Assembly: GCF_014648175.1 (NCBI RefSeq) | Contig: NZ_BMQP01000002.1 | Location: 124,001-188,000, forward strand | Source of the DNA: Planobispora rosea | GTDB taxonomy: Bacteria > Actinomycetota > Actinomycetes > Streptosporangiales > Streptosporangiaceae | DNA: 64,000 nucleotides | Direction of reading: 5' to 3' | Part shown: positions 41,256 through 49,275 of the stretch, in pieces | Layout of the letters: each line of letters opens with the position of its first letter | How positions within the stretch are numbered: the stretch's first letter is position 1 | Made by a program: the position numbers and the translations under genes | Notes under the pieces: model-generated | What the model was told of the DNA's origin: nothing | The model's database searches: none | What the model saw: only the letters and a program-made list of their open reading frames with translations

Positions 41256-43751
41256 TCACGCGGGCGGCCGGTCGCCCCCCGGGGAGCCGCCGCCCTCGCC
41301 GCCCTCACCGCCCTCGCCGAGCAGCTGGGCGGCCTCGGACCGGCCGCGGCGCGTTCCCGCCTGGTAGGAGGCGAAGGCGGCGCGGATCTCCTCCGGGGAG
41401 CGGTCGTCGTCCCCGGCGGGCGGCTCCGGCGACCGCCGCGCCGCCTGCGGCTCGTCCTCGCGCAGCGGCGCGGCCAGGTGGGTCTGGGGGACGCGGCGCG
41501 GCAGTCCGCCCGGCGTGTGGCTGGTGTCGGGCGGCGGCATGGTCGAGGTGGCGGCGGGCCGGGGAGCGGGGTCCGGCCGGCCGGCGGGATCCGGCCCTGG
41601 ACCCGCGGGATCCGTCGATCCCCCGGAGACGGGGACGGGAGTCTCCCGGTAGGCCGGAGCGGGCGGGGCCGTCGCCGGGGCTGCGCCACCGGGCGCGACC
41701 TCCGTCCCCGGGGGCTCCGGCTGCGCCGGCGGGTCCCAGCCGCCGGGGCCCGCCGTACCCGCACGGATCGGGGAGGCGCTCTCGAAGGCGCCCGCGCCCG
41801 CCGGGACGGCCGTCCCGGCCATGGCGCTCACCCCCGCCGGCACGGCGGCCTCCTGCGGCGCCGCGGCACGGTCGCTGATCAGGTCCTGCGGGATCAGCAC
41901 CACGACGGTGGTGCCGCCGTACGGCGAGGCCTTGAACGTCACCCGGATCTCGTGCCGCTCGGCCAGCCGGCTGACCACGTACAGGCCCAGGCGGGCGTTG
42001 CCCGACAGTTTCAGCTCGGGCGGGTTGGCGATGCGCTCGTTGGTCGCGGCGATGTCCTCCGGGGTCATGCCCAGGCCCCGGTCCTCGATCTCGATCGCGT
42101 AGCCGTGCGCCACGGTGTGCCCGCCGACCTTCACGGTCGTGTAGGGCGGGGAGAAGGAGGCGGCGTTCTCCACCAGCTCGGCCACCAGGTGGATGACGTC
42201 ACCGACGGCCCGGCCGTCCAGCGCCACGTTCCCCATGGGCAGCACGTCCACCCGCGTGTAGTCCTCGACCTCGGCCAGCGCTCCGCGCACCACGTCGAGC
42301 ATCGGCACCGACTCCCGCCAGGCGCGGCCCGGGGCCGCTCCGGACAGGACCAGGAGGTTCTCGGCGTAGCGCCGCATCCGGGTCGCCAGGTGGTCGAGCC
42401 GGAACAGGTCCCGCAGTTCGTTCGGGTCCTGCTCACGCCGCTCCATGGCGTCCAGCACGCTCAGCTGGCGATGGACCAGGCCCTGGGTACGGCGGGCGAG
42501 GTTGCGCAGGATGTCGGCGATGTCCCGGCGGAGCTGGGCCTGCTCGGCCGCGACTCCGATCGCGGTCTGCTGGACGACGTTGAACGCCTTGCCGACCTGG
42601 CCGATCTGGTCGTCGCCGAACTCCAGGGGCGGCGCCTCGGCGGCGATGTCCACATTCTCACCGTGGCCGATGCGCTCCACCACACCCGGCAGCCGCTTGT
42701 TGGCCAGTTCCCAGGCGGCGTTGCGCAGCTTCTCCAGCTGCTGGACCAGGGCGCGGGCGGTGGTGATGGACAGCACGACCGAGGCGACGACCGCGATGAG
42801 GCCCAGGCCGCCGGCCAGCACCAGCCGTACGATCACACCGGCGGCCACCGGGCCGGCCCGCTCCACCACCCCGCTGCCGGCGGTGAGCACGACCTCCGCC
42901 AGCTTGGCCTGCGTGGGCTGCGCGTCCTCGCTCCACCGCCTGGCGTCGACCAGCCCGGCCGGTACCGCGTTCGGGTCCCTGATCAGCAGATCTTCCATGG
43001 CGCGCAGCCGGGTGGCGTGCTCGTCGGCGGTCAGCCGGCGGTAGGCGTCCTGGTCGGCCGCGGGCAGCTCGGCGGCCGACTGGGCGAGCAGGAAGCGCCG
43101 TGTCCCGTTGAGCTGGATGAACCGCACGCGCTCGCCCTCGGTGAACCGGCCCGCCGTCAGGGCGCCGATCACCATGGCGTCCTCCTGGGCCAGCATGTCC
43201 CGGGCACGGTTCATCTCGATGAGCGTGCGGGTGTCCTTGGCGAGTTCCTCGTCGTCCAGGGTGGCCAGCGCGTCGTAGGCGTGGAAGACGGCGTCGAGGA
43301 CGCCGGTGAACGCCGCGATCGCCTCGGTCCTGCCCGTCCGGCCCTCGTCGGCGGCCTTGCGCACGGCGCCCAGGCCGTCCAGCAGCCGGCGGATCTCGGC
43401 GATGCGGCGTTCCAGCGTCTCACTCCCGAAGAACGCCACGCCGTTCCCGCCGGTGAGCTCGCGGAAGCGCGTGCCCGCCGCGTCGGTGCGCGCACGCTGG
43501 GCGGCCAGCGCCTCGCGGCGCTGGCGCTCCGTGCCCGGGGTGCCCAGCGTGATCGCGGTGAGCCGCCGCTCGGCCTGCAGCTCGACGATGAGCTTCTCGC
43601 TCGGCTCCGCCACGCCGGAGTTGAGCGTGGCCACGCCGAGCATGTTCAGGCCGTCACCGACAGTCACCCACGCCGTGAAGATCCAGAGTGCGGTGAGTGA
43701 CACCAGCAGTGCCGTGACCTTGGTCCGCAAGCGCGCGTTGCGCAAGCGCAT
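41256..43751 (-). CDS. cvnA: Conservon sensor histidine kinase CvnA (nitrate-sensor-like)
   Basis: 831 residues. One membrane helix at the N-terminus (VTALLVSLTALWIFTAWVTV), an extracellular helical NIT-type (nitrate/nitrite sensing) domain of about 250 residues, a second helix (VRLVLAGGLGLIAVVASVVL), HAMP-like linker, and a cytosolic kinase core. The H-box region is DIADILRNLARRTQGLVHRQ; the ATPase domain has VAELVENAASFSPPYT (N-box), EDRGLGMTPEDI (G1) and LGLYVVSRLAERH. The last 200 residues are a Pro/Ala-rich disordered tail. Conservon kinases are atypical and may signal by protein interaction rather than phosphotransfer. Start 43751 (MRLRNARL) or 43760. Confidence 0.92.
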   Translation of the reverse strand: MRLRNARLRTKVTALLVSLTALWIFTAWVTVGDGLNMLGVATLNSGVAEPSEKLIVELQAERRLTAITLGTPGTERQRREALAAQRARTDAAGTRFRELTGGNGVAFFGSETLERRIAEIRRLLDGLGAVRKAADEGRTGRTEAIAAFTGVLDAVFHAYDALATLDDEELAKDTRTLIEMNRARDMLAQEDAMVIGALTAGRFTEGERVRFIQLNGTRRFLLAQSAAELPAADQDAYRRLTADEHATRLRAMEDLLIRDPNAVPAGLVDARRWSEDAQPTQAKLAEVVLTAGSGVVERAGPVAAGVIVRLVLAGGLGLIAVVASVVLSITTARALVQQLEKLRNAAWELANKRLPGVVERIGHGENVDIAAEAPPLEFGDDQIGQVGKAFNVVQQTAIGVAAEQAQLRRDIADILRNLARRTQGLVHRQLSVLDAMERREQDPNELRDLFRLDHLATRMRRYAENLLVLSGAAPGRAWRESVPMLDVVRGALAEVEDYTRVDVLPMGNVALDGRAVGDVIHLVAELVENAASFSPPYTTVKVGGHTVAHGYAIEIEDRGLGMTPEDIAATNERIANPPELKLSGNARLGLYVVSRLAERHEIRVTFKASPYGGTTVVVLIPQDLISDRAAAPQEAAVPAGVSAMAGTAVPAGAGAFESASPIRAGTAGPGGWDPPAQPEPPGTEVAPGGAAPATAPPAPAYRETPVPVSGGSTDPAGPGPDPAGRPDPAPRPAATSTMPPPDTSHTPGGLPRRVPQTHLAAPLREDEPQAARRSPEPPAGDDDRSPEEIRAAFASYQAGTRRGRSEAAQLLGEGGEGGEGGGSPGGDRPPA

Positions 43752-43808
43752 GGCATCCACCCCGAAGGAAGCAGAAATAAATAAACGTCATATTCTACGG
43801 CGTCAGCC

Positions 43809-43825
43809 CATATGTCTTACATATG
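43809..43825. promoter_or_regulatory. Perfect palindrome upstream of conservon
   Basis: CATATGT-CTT-ACATATG, about 60 nt before the start of cvnA, in an AT-rich 213-bp spacer (43752-43964) that contrasts with the rest of the window. Likely an operator for a dimeric regulator. No other feature is clear in the spacer. Confidence 0.55.
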
Positions 43826-43964
43826 CGCTGAACGATCACAGCAGCGTAGGACTAGGGGCAACCCATGTCACACCAGCCGAACCCTAGCAATGTCACTAAA
43901 CACACTCAAGGCGAGAACGACTAAATACGACCAGCTGTCCCTTTTGTGATTCTACGGCCGATTT

Positions 43965-45647
43965 TCAACGCGAGTCAGGCTCGGGTAAGGATCGGAGTTC
44001 GGCCTGTGCCAGGTGAAGGGCACCGAGTACGGCCGCCCTGACGATCACCGTCGGCAGGTACAGGTCCTTGTCGACCCAGAGCGGCGGCGCGTCACGGTCG
44101 CGGATCTCCAGCAGGCGCCGGTACCCGCGCTCCACGGCCTGCCGTCCCCGCCCCCGCCCCCGGCGCGCGGCGCCGGTCAGCAGCAGGGTCTGCAACGCGT
44201 AGGCGGTCTCCTCCGCGGTGCCCTCCCAGCGGCCCCACGACCCGTCCGCCCGCTGGCCGCCGAGCACCCAGTCCACGGCGCGGTCCACCGCGCCCGCGCA
44301 CTCCTCACCGCCGAACTCGTGCAGCGCGATCGCGCAGCAGGCGGTGGCGTAGTACGGCGAGATGTGCCAGCGGTCCCGCCAGCCCCCGCCGGCCTCCTGG
44401 CGGTCGCGGATCCAGGCCGCCAGCCGGGCCACGACGGCCGCGTGGCGGGGCTGCCCGCCGCACCCGCGCACGTAGGCGCCGAAGGCGTCGAGCACGTGCG
44501 CGTTGGTGGTCAGGGACATGCCCTCCTCCCCGCGCCAGGTGCAGAAGTGGGTCTCCAGCTCGAAGGGCCACAGCCCCTCCGGTTCCCGCGGCTCGCCGAG
44601 CAGGGCCAGCGCGTACAGCGCGACGGAGGTGGTGTCGGCGTCGGCCGGCAGCCCCGGCCCGGTGGCGATCCCGTCAGGGCCGAGCCCGTCCCGCAGGCTC
44701 GCCGCCAGCTCCGGCGGCACGTCCACCGGAACACCCGCGCGCCGCAGCCAGCTCAGCACCCAGCCGCGCTCGAACACGGTGATCGGGAGCGCGCACGGCA
44801 CCGGCCCCCCGGTGGAGGCCACGACCGCCTCCAGGTACCGGCGCACGGCCGTCTCCTCCGCCGCGGGCCGGCCGCCGCCGTACGGCGCGGCCTTCCCGGC
44901 CCCGGGCCCGCCGGCCGCCGGTCCGCCGGTCACCGGTCCGCCCTTCGCGGCCAGCCAGGCGGCGCTCGCCGCGGGCGAGGCCCCGACGGCCGCCATCCCG
45001 CCGGGCATCGGCGTGGGAACGACCGTGGAGGAGGCCACCGCCTCCGGTCCCGCGATCTCCAGCGCGTGCACCAGCTTCTGCGGGACGTCCGCGCCCGACG
45101 CCAGCCAGGCCCGGACCGCGGTCAGCTTGGCATCGCTCAGGCCCGCGGGCGGCTCGGGCCTCGCCGTACCGGAGCGCTCGCCGCCCGTGTCCGGCGGTCC
45201 CGCGTCGAGATGGCCGCCGATCAGGGCGAGCAGGGACGGCACGATGAGTTCGATCGCCGGCGTGTCCGGCAACGACGCGGCGGGGAGCGGGCGGTCCCGC
45301 ACCGCCTCCAGCCCGCGGGCGGCCACCTTGGCCAGCAGCCCGGGGGCGGCGCAGGGAGCCTCGCGCCGCAGCTCCGCCAGGAGCGCCTCGACCGCGCTGA
45401 GCGTGGGGACCAGGGCGTAGCCGCCGGGCGGGCCCCAGCCCCCGTCCGCCCGCTGGGTGGCGATCAGGAAGTCCACCCGCGCGGCGTGCCCGGCCAGCCA
45501 GGGGGCCAGGCTCACCACCCGGCCGGTCTCGTACGGCGAGGCGGACACCTGCCCCCAGGGCCGGGCCGGCATCCCGGCGACCAGCTCACCCGCCTCCGCC
45601 GCCACGTCGATCTCCGGCGGGGTCGCCGTCACGGGGGCCGCCGTCAC
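43965..45647 (-). CDS. Class II terpene cyclase (copalyl-diphosphate-synthase-like)
   Basis: 560 residues from a GTG overlapping the stop of the class I synthase (GTGA). The general-acid motif is D336-A337-D338-T339-T340 (GLPADADTTSVALYAL): the third Asp of DxDD is replaced by Thr. QW-type repeats (QRADGGWGPPGG, GGGWRDRWHISPYY, QRADGSWGRW) support the squalene-cyclase/prenyltransferase double barrel. A CDP-type product from GGPP or FPP would feed the class I enzyme. DxDTT-type motifs are known to me from drimane-type sesquiterpene cyclases, so a drimane as well as a labdane skeleton is possible. No GGPP or FPP synthase is in the window. Confidence 0.85.
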   Translation of the reverse strand: MTAAPVTATPPEIDVAAEAGELVAGMPARPWGQVSASPYETGRVVSLAPWLAGHAARVDFLIATQRADGGWGPPGGYALVPTLSAVEALLAELRREAPCAAPGLLAKVAARGLEAVRDRPLPAASLPDTPAIELIVPSLLALIGGHLDAGPPDTGGERSGTARPEPPAGLSDAKLTAVRAWLASGADVPQKLVHALEIAGPEAVASSTVVPTPMPGGMAAVGASPAASAAWLAAKGGPVTGGPAAGGPGAGKAAPYGGGRPAAEETAVRRYLEAVVASTGGPVPCALPITVFERGWVLSWLRRAGVPVDVPPELAASLRDGLGPDGIATGPGLPADADTTSVALYALALLGEPREPEGLWPFELETHFCTWRGEEGMSLTTNAHVLDAFGAYVRGCGGQPRHAAVVARLAAWIRDRQEAGGGWRDRWHISPYYATACCAIALHEFGGEECAGAVDRAVDWVLGGQRADGSWGRWEGTAEETAYALQTLLLTGAARRGRGRGRQAVERGYRRLLEIRDRDAPPLWVDKDLYLPTVIVRAAVLGALHLAQAELRSLPEPDSR

Positions 45648-46525
45648 AGGGACCCCCAGTAGTCGCCGGCCTGGTAGAACCCGGCGCAGAAGTCCATCTG
45701 CCGCTCCATGTACCCGGCCAGCTCCGGGTGGGCCTCCCGGAGCGGGGCGAGCAGTTCCCGGCTCCGGGCCGCGAGCCCGGCGATCCGCCGCTCCACCTCG
45801 GCCCGGTCCAGGAGCAGCAGGGCGTTGAGGTCTCCCCAGGCGAGGTCGCGCTCGTAGGTGCCCAGGTCGTTGAGGAGGCGGATGACCCGCTGCACGGCCC
45901 AGCTCGCCTCGCGCATCGGCCCGACGTCCGCGACCGGGCCGCCGGCCGTGACGTGGATCCAGTGGGCGGCGAAGGCGAAGGAGAACCCGAGGTTGTCGGC
46001 GTTGCCGAGGTACTCCTCGAAGGACGGGGCGACCTTCTCGCTCTTCCAGTCCCACTCGGCGAGCATCCCGTCCAGCATGCGCTCCAGCTCGTCACGCCAG
46101 ACCGGTCCCAGCTCGGCGAAGGCGGGCGAGGAGGCCAGCTCGTCGCGGATGTCGGCGAGCATGCGGGTGAGGTCGTCGCCGGGGACGGGCGGGGCGCCCG
46201 CGGCCGTCTCCCGGCACCGCCGGGCGGCGTCCTCCACCTCGGCCCGCGAGGTGGCCACGTAGTCGACGATCCAGTCCAGGCCGAACGCCCACAGGGAGGT
46301 CTTGTTGGCCAGCCGCAGCTGCTCGGGGGTGAACCACGGCCCGCTGAACGCCATGGCGAGTGAGAGGGTGCTGTACAGGGCCGCGTCGAACGGCTTGGCG
46401 GAGAACAACCCGGGATAGGTCTCCGCCCACCGGCTCATCTCCCGCTGGGCCCGCCCGGCCCCGGCGCAGACGATTCCGCACTCCGTCGCCGCCGGCCGCG
46501 CGCCGGCGCCATTCTGGACCGTCAT
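45644..46525 (-). CDS. Class I terpene synthase
   Basis: 293 residues. The Asp-rich helix is FGLDWIVDYVA (D84 and D88; DxxxD in place of DDxxD). The NSE/DTE motif is N219-D220-L-G-T223-Y-E-R-D227, complete with Asp at the end. Length and the absence of a fused beta domain fit bacterial mono-domain class I synthases such as those acting after a class II cyclase. It would ionise the diphosphate made by the downstream-encoded class II enzyme. ATGA overlap with the P450 gene upstream and GTGA overlap with the cyclase downstream show a strictly coupled operon. Confidence 0.88.
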   Translation of the reverse strand: MTVQNGAGARPAATECGIVCAGAGRAQREMSRWAETYPGLFSAKPFDAALYSTLSLAMAFSGPWFTPEQLRLANKTSLWAFGLDWIVDYVATSRAEVEDAARRCRETAAGAPPVPGDDLTRMLADIRDELASSPAFAELGPVWRDELERMLDGMLAEWDWKSEKVAPSFEEYLGNADNLGFSFAFAAHWIHVTAGGPVADVGPMREASWAVQRVIRLLNDLGTYERDLAWGDLNALLLLDRAEVERRIAGLAARSRELLAPLREAHPELAGYMERQMDFCAGFYQAGDYWGSL

Positions 46526-47922
46526 CGGGCGACCGCACTCCGATCACGGCTCGCGAAGGACACGCCCAGCTCGATCCGGCCCTTGGGACGCAGCGAGGCG
46601 GCCCAGCCGGGGGTGTACGGCCCCGGGGTGCGCACCGACAGGCGGAACCGGCTGAGGATGGAGGCGACCACGAGCGGCGCCTCGACGTAGAACAGGTGCT
46701 CGCCCAGGCACTTGTGCGGGCCGCCGCCGAAGGGGAAGTAGGAGTACCGGTGCCGGCGCTCCCCGCCGGCGGTGTTGCCGTTCCTGAAGCGCTCGGGGTC
46801 GAACTCGTGCGGGCGCTCCCAGAACTCCTCCAGCCGCTGCGTGGCGTAGGCGCTGATCAGCACCGTCGAGCCGCGCCTGATCCGCACGCCGCCGACTACC
46901 CCGTCCTCCATGACGTGCCGGGGCAGGAGCCAGCCCGACGGGTACAGGCGCAGGGACTCCAGCAGGACCATCCGCGTGTAGGACAGCTGCGGGACGTGAT
47001 CGGCGCGGGCCGGTCCGTCGCCCACCACCTCGTCGATCTCCGCCTGGAGCCGGGCCGCGACGTCGGGGTGCTCCTCCAGCAGCAGCCACAGCCAGGTGAG
47101 GATCATCGCGGTGGTCTCCGACGACGCGGCGTAGACGCTGACCAGGGCGTCGCGGATCTGCGTGGCGGTCAGCGGCCGGCCCTCCTCGTCGGTGGACCGG
47201 CAGAGCACGGAGATGACGTCGAGGCCGTCGTCGGGGTCGGCCATCGCCTTGCGGACGATCGGGAACACCACGTCGTCGATCTGCTTGACGCCCCGCAGGC
47301 AGGCCCGGTCCCCGGGGATCCGGACGAAGTACGGCATGAACGGCATGAGGAACCGGGCGACGAGCGAGTGGGACACCAGATCGAAGGCGGGGACGATGCG
47401 CTCGGCGTCCTCCCGGCTCAGCTTGTCCCCGAACAGCACCCGGTTGACGATGTAGGTGAGGATGCCCGACATCTCGGCGGTGGCGTCCATGGGCCGTCCG
47501 CTGCGGGCGTACCCGTCCCACTCCTCGACGCGCCCGGCGACGCGGGCCGCCACCTCCTCGGCGAGGGTGGAGATGTACCGCGTGGTGAACAGGGGCTGCA
47601 GGATCGTCCGGCTGATCCGCCACTGCTCGCCGTCGCCCATGATGCTCTTCCCGAACAGCCGCTCCAGGGGGCGCCAGAACATCCCCGTGCGCTGGTAGTT
47701 CGTCCACTCCAGGCGCATCACCTGCTGGACGTGGTCGGGATGGGTCACCAGGTAGGGGCGGAAGGGCCCCAGTTCCAGCCGGACGACCTCTCCCCCGGCC
47801 TCCTGTGCGAACTCCCACAGTCCGCCTGCGGGGTCGTCCATGAGCCTGCGCAGGGCTCTGCGCATCGGAACGGATCTCGCCCGTCGGACGGGGCCGGCGT
47901 CCACATCGATCGACATCGCCAT
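46522..47922 (-). CDS. Cytochrome P450 of the terpenoid cluster
   Basis: 466 residues, longer than usual soluble bacterial P450s and closer to CYP102/CYP4-like fatty-acid or terpenoid hydroxylases. I-helix YAASSETTAMILTWLW, ExxR in MVLLESLRLYP, PERF in FDPERFRNG, and haem loop YFPFGGGPHKCLGEHLF. No N-terminal anchor is visible. It starts at 47922 (MAMSIDV) with GGGAG 4 nt upstream; 47916 is an alternative. As the first gene of the operon it most likely oxidises the terpene scaffold. Confidence 0.9.
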   Translation of the reverse strand: MAMSIDVDAGPVRRARSVPMRRALRRLMDDPAGGLWEFAQEAGGEVVRLELGPFRPYLVTHPDHVQQVMRLEWTNYQRTGMFWRPLERLFGKSIMGDGEQWRISRTILQPLFTTRYISTLAEEVAARVAGRVEEWDGYARSGRPMDATAEMSGILTYIVNRVLFGDKLSREDAERIVPAFDLVSHSLVARFLMPFMPYFVRIPGDRACLRGVKQIDDVVFPIVRKAMADPDDGLDVISVLCRSTDEEGRPLTATQIRDALVSVYAASSETTAMILTWLWLLLEEHPDVAARLQAEIDEVVGDGPARADHVPQLSYTRMVLLESLRLYPSGWLLPRHVMEDGVVGGVRIRRGSTVLISAYATQRLEEFWERPHEFDPERFRNGNTAGGERRHRYSYFPFGGGPHKCLGEHLFYVEAPLVVASILSRFRLSVRTPGPYTPGWAASLRPKGRIELGVSFASRDRSAVAR

Positions 47923-48273
47923 GCGTCTCCCACCTTGCGTGACGTGAACGCGCACAACGTGGAAAACCGCCCGCGGTCAAGCGGACGGTTGAGCACATCC
48001 AGACTCGGGACGCCCCATCGCGTCCCTTTCTTCCTGCCGGACACGACTCCGGGCCGGTCGGCCGGCGGCCATTCCGGAACGCCCGGAGCCTCGCCGTGCG
48101 CTTCCTCCGGAAGCGATACGTCAAAGGCGCGTCACATCACAACATTTACATTTCTCCGGACGAAGTATCACATGATCTACTAGTGGTGATCAAGCTCGCA
48201 TCGGGCCCAAATAGTCGCAAAGTTCGGGCATGCGATGGTGTTTACCGTCCGTTAACACGGTCCTCCCGGCGCG
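47923..48273. other. Intergenic region upstream of terpenoid operon
   Basis: 351 bp without a supported gene. It contains a half AT-rich block at about 48110-48240 with ATCAC and GTGAT arms 15 nt apart (about 48169-48193), a possible operator, and TTTGACG near 48118 on the minus strand as a -35 candidate. The operon promoter should be here. Confidence 0.4.
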
Positions 48274-49272
48274 CTATCCGGCCATCGTGCCCGGGTCACG
48301 CGCCGTGAACGCCGCGAGGATGCGGTCGGCGGCCAGGGCGGGGGTCAGCGTGCCGGCCAGGACCTCGCGCTCGGCCTGCGCGGCCACGGCCGCCACCCCC
48401 GGGTGGTCGTGCAGCATCCGCAGGAGCCGGTCGGTCACCATGGACCGGGTCCAGCCGACCTGCTGGCGCCGCCGCTTGCCGGCCAGCTCGCCGGAGGCCT
48501 CCAGGCCGTCGCGGTGCGCGACGACCTGCTGCCACAGCTCCGCCAGGCCGGCGCCCTCCCGCCCGCTGCACGTCAGCACCGGCACGGCGCGCTCGGACCG
48601 CCCGGAGCGCAGCAGCCGCAACGCCCCCGCCAGCTCCCGGGCGGCCCGGCGGGCGTCCATCTCGTGCGGGCCGTCGGCCTTGTTGACCGCGATCACGTCG
48701 GCCAGCTCCAGCACGCCCTTCTTGATGCCCTGGAGCTGGTCCCCGGTCCTGGCGAGCGTCAGCAGCAGGAAGGTGTCCACCATGTCCGCGACCGCGGTCT
48801 CCGACTGCCCGACCCCGACGGTCTCCACGATCACCACGTCGTACCCGGCCGCCTCGACCACCACCATGGCCTCGCGGGTCGCCTTGGCGACCCCGCCCAG
48901 GGTCCCCGAGGTCGGCGAGGGCCGGATGAAGGCGTTGTCGTCGACGGCCAGCCGGGCCATGCGGGTCTTGTCGCCCAGGACGCTCCCGCCCGTCCGGGTG
49001 GACGACGGGTCGACGGCCAGCACCGCGACCCGGTGGCCCAGCCCGGTCAGGTGGGTGCCGAGCGCGTCGATGAACGTCGACTTGCCGACCCCGGGCACGC
49101 CGGAGACCCCGAGCCTGCGGGCCCGGCCCGCCAGCGGCGTCAGCTCGACCAGCAGCCGCTGCGCCAGCTCGCGGTGGTCGGCCCTGGTCGACTCCACCAG
49201 GGTGACGGCCCGGCCGATCCAGCGTCTCGACCCGGAGCGCACTCCCCGGACGTAGTCCTCAAGCGTGCTCAA
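48274..49272 (-). CDS. meaB: MeaB/ArgK-type G-protein chaperone of methylmalonyl-CoA mutase
   Basis: 332 residues from a TTG, 3 nt after the mutase stop. GVSGVPGVGKSTFIDAL (P-loop), VLAVDPSSTRTGGSVLGDKTRM, ETVGVGQSE and VNKADG are the signature blocks of MeaB. It gates cofactor loading and protects the mutase from inactivation using GTP. Its position directly behind mutB is the standard arrangement. The TTG start has only GGATCC-like complementarity upstream. Confidence 0.95.
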   Translation of the reverse strand: MSTLEDYVRGVRSGSRRWIGRAVTLVESTRADHRELAQRLLVELTPLAGRARRLGVSGVPGVGKSTFIDALGTHLTGLGHRVAVLAVDPSSTRTGGSVLGDKTRMARLAVDDNAFIRPSPTSGTLGGVAKATREAMVVVEAAGYDVVIVETVGVGQSETAVADMVDTFLLLTLARTGDQLQGIKKGVLELADVIAVNKADGPHEMDARRAARELAGALRLLRSGRSERAVPVLTCSGREGAGLAELWQQVVAHRDGLEASGELAGKRRRQQVGWTRSMVTDRLLRMLHDHPGVAAVAAQAEREVLAGTLTPALAADRILAAFTARDPGTMAG

Positions 49273-49275
49273 GAC

